This document shows positions 1 to 6,300 of a stretch of DNA of 14,082 nucleotides, one piece after another. Positions within the stretch are counted from its first letter, which is position 1; each line of letters starts with the position of its first letter. The notes below the pieces were generated by a model. The model was given only the letters and a program-made list of their open reading frames with translations, did not search any database and had not been told where the DNA came from. A program made the position numbers and the translations under genes. The DNA is from JADJLQ01 sp034439915 (GTDB lineage Bacteria; Bacteroidota; Bacteroidia; Chitinophagales; Saprospiraceae): contig JAWXBI010000119.1 of the NCBI GenBank assembly GCA_034439915.1, forward strand, positions 1-14,082, written 5' to 3'.

Positions 1-1
1 A

Positions 2-421
2 TTGTTTAGCTTCCGGTTCAAAGCTTTGCGGAATATGAAACTCAGCGATCATCTCCGCATCAGTTCAAAACGTACCCTTGCTGAAAGTTATGAAGGAAAA
101 GGTGAATTAAAAGACCTGGGCTTGAAGTTTTCCGATGCACAGGGACAATCCGTTTTTGCCGATGATCAATTACTTCAGAATTATCCAAATCCATTTACGA
201 AAAGCACGATCATTGGAATTCAACTGCATCAAGGCGGTAGAGGGCACCTCCGTTTTTATGACCTTACCGGTAAACAAATAAAATCTATTGAGAAAATTTG
301 GAATGCAGGTTATCAGGAAGTCCTGGTCGATGACCTTGATTTTCCTGCTGCAGGAATCTATTTTTATAAATTTGAAAGTGCCTTTTTTAATGCCAGCCGA
401 AAAATGATCCTAAAATTGTAG
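2..421 (+). CDS. C-terminal part of a T9SS-secreted protein (type A sorting domain), 5' end outside window
   Basis: Only the last 139 or so residues are inside the window, and the reading frame is open to the left edge, so the real start lies upstream. The last 80 residues match the C-terminal sorting domain of type IX secretion cargo. NYPNPF (residues 60-65 of the visible part) opens the domain, then comes a beta-strand-rich stretch with FYDLTGKQI, an AAGIYFYK segment, and the terminal basic strand ending KMILKL. In this family the domain directs the protein across the outer membrane and is then removed or used for surface anchoring. Nothing about the upstream catalytic or adhesive part can be read here. 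A strong terminator follows 58 bp after the stop codon, so this is the last gene of its transcript. The family assignment of the tail is firm; the function of the protein is unknown. Confidence 0.88.
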   Translation: MFSFRFKALRNMKLSDHLRISSKRTLAESYEGKGELKDLGLKFSDAQGQSVFADDQLLQNYPNPFTKSTIIGIQLHQGGRGHLRFYDLTGKQIKSIEKIWNAGYQEVLVDDLDFPAAGIYFYKFESAFFNASRKMILKL

Positions 422-478
422 ACACTAAAATCCCAGTATATGAATTAAAAGCGGAATTTAAATTTGATTTATGAATAT

Positions 479-514
479 GGCCGGTGAAAATTGAAGATTT
501 CACCGGCCTTTTTT
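479..514 (+). terminator. Strong intrinsic terminator after the T9SS protein gene
   Basis: An 11-bp perfect inverted repeat, GGCCGGTGAAA (479-489) and TTTCACCGGCC (498-508), has an 8-nt loop and is followed at once by six T residues (509-514). The stem is G+C-rich at its base. The T-run lies only on the right, so it works for rightward transcription coming from the T9SS gene. The remaining sequence up to the GNAT start at 776 shows no convincing gene. A leftward 62-codon frame at 513-701 has only a TTG start and starts inside the terminator T-run, so I did not accept it. Confidence 0.9.
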
Positions 515-775
515 ATCGTAGATTAGGCAACAACCCCATTTGTCTCAGCATGGATGCTTCATCCCAACTATAAGACACCTTTTTATTTTTTTCCCTCTTC
601 AGGTAAATAATTGTTTTTTGGTTTGTGTTTGTTCCATTCAGTATACAATTTTTAAGGTTGCCCTTAATAAAAAGGATTGGTCTGGGTAACTTTACTATCA
701 AGTAGTCCGAAAAAAATCAGACTCCTTTATTCACTTATTGGTCAAATCTTATTCAATTTTAATGTACAAATCTAT

Positions 776-1321
776 ATGATTGATTATCAAATACATACCG
801 ATCGCTTAGTATTGTTGCCGTTGACCGCGGAATGGATGGAAGCAATGAGTGCCGGAACTGAAAAATTTCAATTATTTACCGGCTATCATCTTCCAACGCC
901 TTTTACAGAATTTCCGGAAGCTATAGACTCTATAATTCTACATTTGAAAACCACCCAGGCCTTGCCTCCCTGGATAAGTTATGCCATTGTCAACCCTTTA
1001 GATTCTTCCTACATTGGTCAGGCCGGTTTTAAAGGAGGTCCCGATCAGTCTGGCACTGTTGAAATCGGCTATGAAATAGCTGAGGGTTTCCGGTTAAAAG
1101 GGTATGCCGATGAGGTAATTCGAAATTTAACACGTAAAGCTTTTGAGCATAAGGAAATTAAAATTATCATGGCCCATACCTTGCCGGTAAAGAACGGATC
1201 AAATCATTTGTTGATTAAAAACAAATTTGTATTTCAATCTGCATTCATGGATCCTGACGACGGCATGGTATGGCAATGGGTATTAAAAAGAAATGCATAT
1301 CTATTTGCCCAGATGCAATAG
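776..1321 (+). CDS. GNAT family N-acetyltransferase (RimJ/RimL-like)
   Basis: The product is a 181-residue protein beginning MIDYQIHTDRLVLLPL, the usual opening of RimJ/RimL-type acetyltransferases (pattern TxRLxLxPL). The central strand SSYIGQAGFKGG and the EIGYEIAEGFRLKGYADE segment match beta4 and the acetyl-CoA pyrophosphate-binding loop (usual consensus RGxGYAxE; here R-L-K-G-Y-A-D-E). NGSNHLLIKNKFVFQ near the C-terminus corresponds to the conserved N-x-x-S-x-x-L-x-x-x-x-GF helix-strand. The frame stays open further upstream to a TTG at 677, but the ATG at 776 places the start exactly at the family's N-terminus, so I prefer it. Family members acetylate protein N-termini or small-molecule amines; the substrate cannot be told here. 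The gene ends 21 bp before the convergent ATPase gene with no clear terminator between them. Confidence 0.85.
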   Translation: MIDYQIHTDRLVLLPLTAEWMEAMSAGTEKFQLFTGYHLPTPFTEFPEAIDSIILHLKTTQALPPWISYAIVNPLDSSYIGQAGFKGGPDQSGTVEIGYEIAEGFRLKGYADEVIRNLTRKAFEHKEIKIIMAHTLPVKNGSNHLLIKNKFVFQSAFMDPDDGMVWQWVLKRNAYLFAQMQ

Positions 1322-1342
1322 ACTAACCGGCATACGAAATGA

Positions 1343-3427
1343 TCAATTTTTTTCCATTTCAAGTTTCCATAACAATCGAACAAGTTTTTCCAGGGCAGTT
1401 TTCAAATATCGCCGATAGGTGCTAAACGACATATTCAGATAATCGGCAACTTTTTCCTGAGATCCCACCGGATTAATAAAAGTTCGGTATAAGATGCGGT
1501 GATATTTTCCATCAACGGGTGATTCTGCGATTTCCTTCAGGATTTGGTCTATAAAGGATTTGAGGATTTTAATTTTGTCATAATCCTTCATTTCTTTGGT
1601 GACCTTATTAAGCACCAATTTGGATTTGAGCAGGGGGTTGGATAATAAAAGTTCCGATTGGTGATAGGATTTAATGGCCTGCTGGACAGATTCATCAAAT
1701 TCTTCCTCACTCAACACCAACATAGTAACTGCTTCCGTGCTCGCTTCATCATATTGGCCCACCATTTCCACCTCCCGTTTTCCAAGCAGGTCAAGCCAGG
1801 CCAGGGGTGGGCGCTTCCGCCAATCATGATAATACCAGCCAAAAACAATTCCTTCTGATTCAAATTCCAGCGCAGGCAGGTAGGTCAGATCAGCGTATGT
1901 CAATACCTCTTTCCAATACGCTGGGCGGGCGCAGGACAACATGCTGATTGCTAAACCAGGTGTAAAATAATATTGAACGATGGAAAGAAAAATAACACTT
2001 TGTAAACTGGATATGTTCTGATAGGTTCCGGCGGCCATCCAAAAACGGAATAGGGTAAAGGTCTCCCCGGGTCGGACAGCAAAGTGGGTATGGGAATAAT
2101 TCAGAATAGCCTGTACTGCAGGATCATCTACCTGGTCCTTTTCATTAATTTTGTCGACTTCTATCTTTAAAGTAAACGCAACAGGTTCCCCGTTTGAATT
2201 ACGGTATACCCAGATCTCAGTAGCAGGATGTTTCGACCAGTATAAAAATTGTTTTTCCGACTCTTTACCCTCCAGGCTCCTGACGATATTTTGCAAAAGA
2301 GGTATGTCCTCCTGTTTAAGCTGATCTTGCCAGAATGAACCATTTTCCTGCCATTCAAAAAATGGTTTAACCATTGGATTTAAACGGTTCAGATAGATCA
2401 ACGCAAACAAGGCATTTCGTTGACTGGCTCCGCTGCCGACCATTAATTTTTTAATATAATAGTTGCTGATTTTTTCATGCAGGCTGCTATACCAATCGGG
2501 GTTTCTCCATTTGACATCCCTGCTCAGTGCTTCCCGGGCAATTTCATGCGGAAAAATTCCGGACACGTTTTGATCGTAAAATGACAAATTTCGCATCCAG
2601 TCAAAAATGCCTTGAATCTGTTCCATCCCCAATGCTTCCTGAAGCAATGATTCCGTAGTCACATGGGCCAATGAACTGATCTCCAAGGCCGCCCGATGTG
2701 CAGGGCCCGGTACATTTTGAACAAATAATTCTAAAAGCGTTTTGATCAGATCGGGACTACGGTCTGGATTAAATTCCTGGCCAGGATCCAGACCGAAAAT
2801 ATCAGCCACTACAGACAGGGCTAAGGGGTGTCCATGGGTAAATTCCATGACCCGTCGCACCATGGGCTCAGGAATGTTTCTCTTTAATAAAAATGTTCTG
2901 GAAAGTTCCGGACTTAGATTGCGGATCTGAATGGACTTCATGTATTTTTTCCACCCGGGATCCATAGTCCAGGCCAAAGCAGGCGGGTTTCTGCCGAGGA
3001 TCACCGTACTGAAATGGGCAGGCAATTGTGGTAAAAAACGTTGTCTCACCCAATCATCCAGGGGCTTCAGCTTTTCATAAGTATCTACGAAAAGTATATA
3101 GTTTTGCGAAAGTTTATCCAAAGCCTCAAAAACATTTTCAAAAGGTCGCAATGGTAATTTATCATGAAGTGCTTCGATAAAACTGGAAGGATGTGCATTG
3201 ATTTCCCTGCCATCCAGATGAATAAATGGAAACCCGAGATCGGCGCAGAGCTCCATACATTTTTTCATCAAGGTGGTTTTTCCCTGTCCCCCCGGTCCAT
3301 AAAAATATAACAAGTGGTAAGCCGGCTCTTTTTTAATCATAGCCTGGAAAAGCTGGAGTTCAGCCTGCCTTCCTACGAATGCGCTCTTTCTATCGCTATC
3401 AAGAATATCAGATAGTTTGGCGCACAT
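1343..3427 (-). CDS. STAND-type ATPase with GNAT-like middle region and C-terminal winged helix
   Basis: This is a 694-residue predicted cytoplasmic protein. A P-loop ATPase domain occupies about residues 15-210, with Walker A GPGGQGKT (44-51), Walker B ILFVDTYE (111-118), a sensor-like ILGRNPP (143-149) and HGHPLAL (198-204), which fits the GxP motif of the STAND/NB-ARC class. Residues about 220-400 look helical. Residues about 400-550 (GEPVAFTLKI, then FGWYYHDWRKRPPLAWLDLL) resemble a degenerate GNAT fold. Residues 655-690 (SQEKVADYLNMSFSTYRRYL) look like a winged-helix or sigma-region-4-like DNA-binding end. STAND proteins are usually ligand-triggered switches, and a role as a nucleotide-dependent transcription regulator is my inference. 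The gene is transcribed divergently from the MarR-GNAT gene across 97 bp. The start is the ATG at 3427, before which a TATTTTTG promoter element is visible. The ATPase call is firm; the GNAT-like region is tentative. Confidence 0.75.
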   Translation of the reverse strand: MCAKLSDILDSDRKSAFVGRQAELQLFQAMIKKEPAYHLLYFYGPGGQGKTTLMKKCMELCADLGFPFIHLDGREINAHPSSFIEALHDKLPLRPFENVFEALDKLSQNYILFVDTYEKLKPLDDWVRQRFLPQLPAHFSTVILGRNPPALAWTMDPGWKKYMKSIQIRNLSPELSRTFLLKRNIPEPMVRRVMEFTHGHPLALSVVADIFGLDPGQEFNPDRSPDLIKTLLELFVQNVPGPAHRAALEISSLAHVTTESLLQEALGMEQIQGIFDWMRNLSFYDQNVSGIFPHEIAREALSRDVKWRNPDWYSSLHEKISNYYIKKLMVGSGASQRNALFALIYLNRLNPMVKPFFEWQENGSFWQDQLKQEDIPLLQNIVRSLEGKESEKQFLYWSKHPATEIWVYRNSNGEPVAFTLKIEVDKINEKDQVDDPAVQAILNYSHTHFAVRPGETFTLFRFWMAAGTYQNISSLQSVIFLSIVQYYFTPGLAISMLSCARPAYWKEVLTYADLTYLPALEFESEGIVFGWYYHDWRKRPPLAWLDLLGKREVEMVGQYDEASTEAVTMLVLSEEEFDESVQQAIKSYHQSELLLSNPLLKSKLVLNKVTKEMKDYDKIKILKSFIDQILKEIAESPVDGKYHRILYRTFINPVGSQEKVADYLNMSFSTYRRYLKTALEKLVRLLWKLEMEKN

Positions 3428-3475
3428 TATAGCAGGCTGGTTGAATAGATTTCAAAATTGAATATAAGAAAAAGC

Positions 3476-3483
3476 CAAAAATA
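3476..3483 (-). promoter_or_regulatory. Promoter -7 element for the STAND ATPase gene
   Basis: On the leftward strand the sequence reads TATTTTTG, a full match to the Bacteroidota -7 consensus TAnnTTTG. It lies about 50 bp before the ATPase start codon. No TTG is seen at the ideal -33 spacing, so only the -7 half is supported. Confidence 0.4.
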
Positions 3484-3496
3484 TCAATATATCAAT
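3481..3496. repeat. Tandem ATATCAAT octamer in the divergent spacer, candidate operator
   Basis: Two perfect adjacent copies of ATATCAAT occupy 3481-3488 and 3489-3496. They lie between the start codons of the STAND ATPase and MarR-GNAT genes and overlap the leftward promoter element. This position suits an autoregulatory binding site for the MarR-type protein encoded next door. Assignment of the binding protein is inference; the repeat itself is seen directly. Confidence 0.4.
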
Positions 3497-3497
3497 G

Positions 3498-3505
3498 TAT
3501 TTTTC
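3498..3505 (+). promoter_or_regulatory. Possible -7 element for the MarR-GNAT gene
   Basis: TATTTTTC matches seven of eight positions of the TAnnTTTG element and lies 20 bp before the MarR-GNAT start codon, which would give a very short leader. No convincing -33 partner was found, so this is a weak call. Confidence 0.25.
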
Positions 3506-3524
3506 AGCAGTTTAGATCATACTT

Positions 3525-4475
3525 ATGACCCCAAAAATAAGTTCACTTCATACCCGGTTGAGGCAGTTTGCCGATCATCTGATAGAAGAAGAAATGCGGG
3601 TTTATCATGAGTTAGGTATCAATATTCCACACCGCTGGCATGCCATTCTCCAGATTTTTAACGACGAAGATCGGCCGTATACTATAACTGAATTGGCAGA
3701 TATCCAAAATAAAACGCACCCGGATGTAGTCTATACGGTCAATCAAATGTTGAGACATGGACTGGTCAAAGAAATGTCTGATCGCAATGATAAACGGAAA
3801 AGATTTATCAAAGCCTCTGAAAAAGCTCATCAACTCATCATAGAACTCAAACCTGCCTGGCAGGCCACTCAGGACGCCACTAATTTCTGGGTCAAAGAAG
3901 TAGCCCCGGATCTTTGGTTAAATATTGAAGCCCTCAACAACTCCTTAGAAAAAAAGAGTTTTTTCCAACGGATTAAAAAGGAAAAAAAAAGGGCAGACCT
4001 CCGCAATGTTCAACTCATTCGGTTTGAGGATGTGCAGAATGGCCAGATTCTCATACAGAATTTCTGGAACCAATTTAAAAACAAATATTTCAATATTGAT
4101 GAGATGGACAATTACATGCTCAATGTTGAAGAACATCTGCTTAAAAATCAGGGTGTAGTCTACTTTTCACGTTGGGGGGAATCCATTATTGGATGTATTT
4201 GTTTAATCCGACGAAGTTTCCGGTTCGGGGAAGTGGTGCACTTGTGGGTCGATGAAGGTTTTCGAAGAAGATATGTAGGCACCAGCCTGATGAATAAGAC
4301 CATAGCAGCTGGAAAAGAAATGGGCGTAAACGCTTTATTTGCACAAAGCCACCCCAAGTTGGTAGCTGCCAATGCGATTTTGCAACATGCCGGGTTCACC
4401 ACCAGCGATCATTTTCCAAAAGCCGCCGAAGAATTTTCCAATATGCCTATGATCCTGGTTAAAGACATTTTATAA
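3525..4475 (+). CDS. MarR-type winged helix fused to GNAT N-acetyltransferase
   Basis: The 316-residue protein has two parts. Residues about 5-150 form a MarR-like DNA-binding domain. It includes a winged helix (about 38-98) with the recognition region THPDVVYTVNQMLRHGLV and a wing SDRNDKRKRFIKAS that follows the MarR D-x-R-x-x-R pattern. Residues about 160-316 are a GNAT domain: GESIIGCICLIRR (218-230), motif A VDEGFRRRYVGTSLM (242-256) containing the acetyl-CoA-binding R-R-R-Y-V-G loop, and N283 through GF (290-291). MarR-GNAT fusions are a known class in which an acetyltransferase sits on a regulator of the same pathway. The substrate is not known here. The start is the ATG at 3525 with an A/T-rich leader and no Shine-Dalgarno. 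It diverges from the STAND ATPase and is followed 62 bp later by the epimerase on the same strand, probably in one transcript. Confidence 0.85.
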   Translation: MTPKISSLHTRLRQFADHLIEEEMRVYHELGINIPHRWHAILQIFNDEDRPYTITELADIQNKTHPDVVYTVNQMLRHGLVKEMSDRNDKRKRFIKASEKAHQLIIELKPAWQATQDATNFWVKEVAPDLWLNIEALNNSLEKKSFFQRIKKEKKRADLRNVQLIRFEDVQNGQILIQNFWNQFKNKYFNIDEMDNYMLNVEEHLLKNQGVVYFSRWGESIIGCICLIRRSFRFGEVVHLWVDEGFRRRYVGTSLMNKTIAAGKEMGVNALFAQSHPKLVAANAILQHAGFTTSDHFPKAAEEFSNMPMILVKDIL

Positions 4476-4537
4476 AAATTATCCCGCTTATTCGCCGAGC
4501 CAACCCGTTTTATTTTCCGATTTTAAATCCCGACTCA

Positions 4538-5653
4538 TTGAATTCCGACCGGATAAAAAAAATCACCCTCTACCCTTTCGACATCCGGTTGACCGATCCA
4601 TTTGTAATTGCGTTGGAAACTATAACGCATGCACACAATGTATTGGTCCACCTACAATGTGAAGACCCTCTTTGGAACGGATGGGGCGAAGCGAGTCCTT
4701 ACCAGACTATTCAAGGAGAAAACCAGGCGACCCAGTTGCTCACCGGTACCCTGATTGCAAAATCATTAATTGGCAAAAGGGTTATGGATTTGACTTCCTG
4801 CATCGAACAATTACACTCCACTATTGCATTCAACTGGTGTATAAAGAGTGCCTTTGAAATGGCATTACAGGACATTTATGCAAAAATCCAGGATAAACCT
4901 TTATATAAATTGTTGGGTGGTCAGGTAAAAGTTTTGAAAACCGATATGACTATTGGGATTGCATCTCCTGAATCCATGGTTGAATCCGCCTGCCGGTTTG
5001 TACAAAAAGGATTTACCGAAATAAAATTAAAATTGGGAAAAGCACCTCATCAAGATATCTCCAGGGTTGAAAAAATCCGCAGTGCCCTGGGACCTCTTAT
5101 CAAACTCCGTATCGATGCCAACCAGGGATGGAACCCGGAGGATGCTGTTTCCGTGTTGGAGGAAATACATCAATATTCCATAGAACATTGTGAGCAACCG
5201 GTTAGTGCCAGGGATATTCAGGCTTTAAAAAAAGTCCATAAACAAAGTCTTATACCTATCATGGCTGATGAGTCTTTGTTTGACTCCAACGATGCACTGG
5301 CCCTGATTACATTGAATGCATGCAGTCAGTTTAATATTAAACTGGGTAAATCCGGAGGTATTCAGGAAGCCCTTAAAATTTTACACCTGGCTGAACGCCA
5401 TGGACTGCCGTGCCAGGTTGGATGTTTTAGTGAAAGCAGAATAGGGATCACCGCTCTGGCTCACCTGGCGGTCTCTTCGGATCAAGTGGTTTATTATGAC
5501 ATGGACAGCCCTTTGATGCTGAGCGAGGATCCGGTGATAGGGGGTGCCCTTTATAAGCGTACTAATGAAATTCACCTGGATGATAGTCCCGGGTTGGGTT
5601 TGCAGGTAGATCCCTTGTTTTTGAAAACATTGTCAAAAATCGAAGTTGATTGA
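4538..5653 (+). CDS. Dipeptide epimerase (L-Ala-D/L-Glu epimerase family, enolase superfamily)
   Basis: This 371-residue cytoplasmic enzyme belongs to the muconate-lactonizing subgroup of the enolase superfamily. The catalytic pattern is complete: K163-x-K165 in EIKLKLGK, metal ligands D193 (RIDANQGW), E219 (EHCEQPV) and D244 (MADESLFD), and the opposite-face base K268 in NIKLGKSGG. The DMD motif at 321-323 is the feature that, in characterised L-Ala-D/L-Glu epimerases, binds the dipeptide amino group, and it argues against muconate cycloisomerase or o-succinylbenzoate synthase. The usual role is epimerising L-Ala-D-Glu from murein turnover, but related enzymes act on other dipeptides, so exact specificity is open. 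No ATG occurs near the N-terminus; the TTG at 4538 gives the expected family start. It probably shares a transcript with the MarR-GNAT gene and converges on the ferredoxin gene 17 bp away. Confidence 0.85.
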   Translation: MNSDRIKKITLYPFDIRLTDPFVIALETITHAHNVLVHLQCEDPLWNGWGEASPYQTIQGENQATQLLTGTLIAKSLIGKRVMDLTSCIEQLHSTIAFNWCIKSAFEMALQDIYAKIQDKPLYKLLGGQVKVLKTDMTIGIASPESMVESACRFVQKGFTEIKLKLGKAPHQDISRVEKIRSALGPLIKLRIDANQGWNPEDAVSVLEEIHQYSIEHCEQPVSARDIQALKKVHKQSLIPIMADESLFDSNDALALITLNACSQFNIKLGKSGGIQEALKILHLAERHGLPCQVGCFSESRIGITALAHLAVSSDQVVYYDMDSPLMLSEDPVIGGALYKRTNEIHLDDSPGLGLQVDPLFLKTLSKIEVD

Positions 5654-5670
5654 TCTGGTCTGAATCGAAT

Positions 5671-5994
5671 TTAAAGACCAACCGGGGCCAACGTAACCTG
5701 AAGGCCATCAAGACTTGCATTGATTTTTATCTGACAGCTTAACCGGCTATTTGTTTCTACATAAAATGCCTGATCTAGCATTGCAAGTTCATCCTCACTG
5801 GGTGGAGGCAAGTCATGGGTGCTATTGACATATACATGACAACTTGCACACAGGGCCATTCCACCGCAGGTACCGGCAACAGGCAGATTGTTAGCTTTAG
5901 CCAGTTCCATCAAATTGAGGTCAATTTCAGTAGGTACGTCTATATTATGAAAAACCCGGTCCCGGTCTATAATCTGTATGAGGATATCTGACAT
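5671..5994 (-). CDS. Adrenodoxin-type [2Fe-2S] ferredoxin
   Basis: The 107-residue protein carries the cluster ligands C43, C49, C52 (GTCGGMALCASCHVYV) and C87 (RLSCQI). The C-x5-C-x2-C spacing with a fourth cysteine 35 residues later is that of adrenodoxin/putidaredoxin-type ferredoxins rather than plant-type (C-x4-C-x2-C). The acidic PPPSEDELAMLDQA stretch before the last cysteine is the usual partner-docking helix region. These proteins carry single electrons from a reductase to monooxygenases, or serve in iron-sulfur assembly and other redox tasks. No reductase, P450 or isc gene is visible nearby, so the partner is unknown. The start is the ATG at 5994, preceded by an A/T-rich leader. It is a monocistronic-looking gene with convergent neighbours at its 3' end. 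Its stop codon lies inside a weak inverted repeat (TGGTCT 5656-5661 and AGACCA 5675-5680) that lacks a T-run. Confidence 0.92.
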   Translation of the reverse strand: MSDILIQIIDRDRVFHNIDVPTEIDLNLMELAKANNLPVAGTCGGMALCASCHVYVNSTHDLPPPSEDELAMLDQAFYVETNSRLSCQIKINASLDGLQVTLAPVGL

Positions 5995-6102
5995 GTAATA
6001 TTACTTAAATTACAAAACCTGAATAACTATTTATTGGTTCCATTTAAATCCATTGGAAAACTGGCACGATGGAGTAATGGTGATCTTTAAAACGGCTGTC
6101 AA

Positions 6103-6157
6103 AATAAAATCGGATCCACCCATGGGCATGCACTTGGACCCCGGTAGTGATTTTATT
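6103..6157. repeat. Inverted repeat in the ferredoxin-dehydratase intergenic region
   Basis: AATAAAATC (6103-6111) and GATTTTATT (6149-6157) form a 9-bp perfect inverted repeat. Inside it, GGATCCA and TGGACC could extend the stem with a bulge. It lies in the 284-bp space (5995-6278) between the ferredoxin start and the dehydratase stop. The frames open on either strand in this space do not look like genes. The A/T-rich arms could match by chance. Confidence 0.3.
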
Positions 6158-6212
6158 GCGAGACATTCGAAAGAAAAGATTTCTTTGAAAAGGCATGCAA
6201 AGCAAAATTGGT

Positions 6213-6300
6213 TATTCAAAAAATGGAATGCCCGGAATAGAGTTCTATTCAAAAAATGGAATGCCCGGAATAATATTTCTATTCAAAAAAAGGCATTCCT
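6213..6300. repeat. Tandem copies of the dehydratase gene terminus
   Basis: Two 27-bp copies (6213-6239 and 6246-6272) are identical and spaced 33 bp. A third, diverged copy (about 6280-6300) is the true 3' end of the dehydratase gene. Read leftward, the gene ends Gly-Met-Pro-Phe-Phe-Glu-stop, and each downstream copy reads Pro-Gly-Ile-Pro-Phe-Phe-Glu-stop. The stop-to-stop distances are 34 and 33 bp, so copies 2 and 3 share a frame while the real gene end is offset by one base. Confidence 0.85.
6251..6299 (-). terminator. Possible intrinsic terminator overlapping the dehydratase 3' end
   Basis: In the leftward transcript the arm GGAATGCC (from 6299-6292, inside the last sense codons) can pair with GGCATTCC (6265-6258). 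A nested GAATA-GAAA-TATTC hairpin sits inside the loop, and the sequence ATTTTTT follows. The shape fits a Rho-independent terminator. A second small hairpin, GAATAG-AACT-CTATTC, follows before the next copy. The T-run is six bases and the stem only 8 bp, so I hold this moderately. Confidence 0.45.

Noticed and set aside
513..701. Leftward 62-codon frame between the T9SS gene and the GNAT gene
   Set aside because: It has only a TTG start with a stop six codons upstream, shows no domain I recognise, and ends in the terminator T-run of the neighbouring gene. A short real gene or a remnant cannot be fully excluded, but nothing supports it.
5656..5680. Terminator between the convergent epimerase and ferredoxin genes
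   Set aside because: TGGTCT/AGACCA is only a 6-bp stem with a 13-nt loop and no T-run on either side.
6031..6252. Leftward 73-codon frame downstream of the dehydratase
   Set aside because: It spans the repeat copies and an inverted repeat, has no recognisable domain, and its composition looks non-coding.
6213..6300. CRISPR-like array
   Set aside because: There are only two identical 27-bp copies plus one degenerate copy, with 6-7 bp spacers, and the copies match the adjacent gene end. No cas genes are present.
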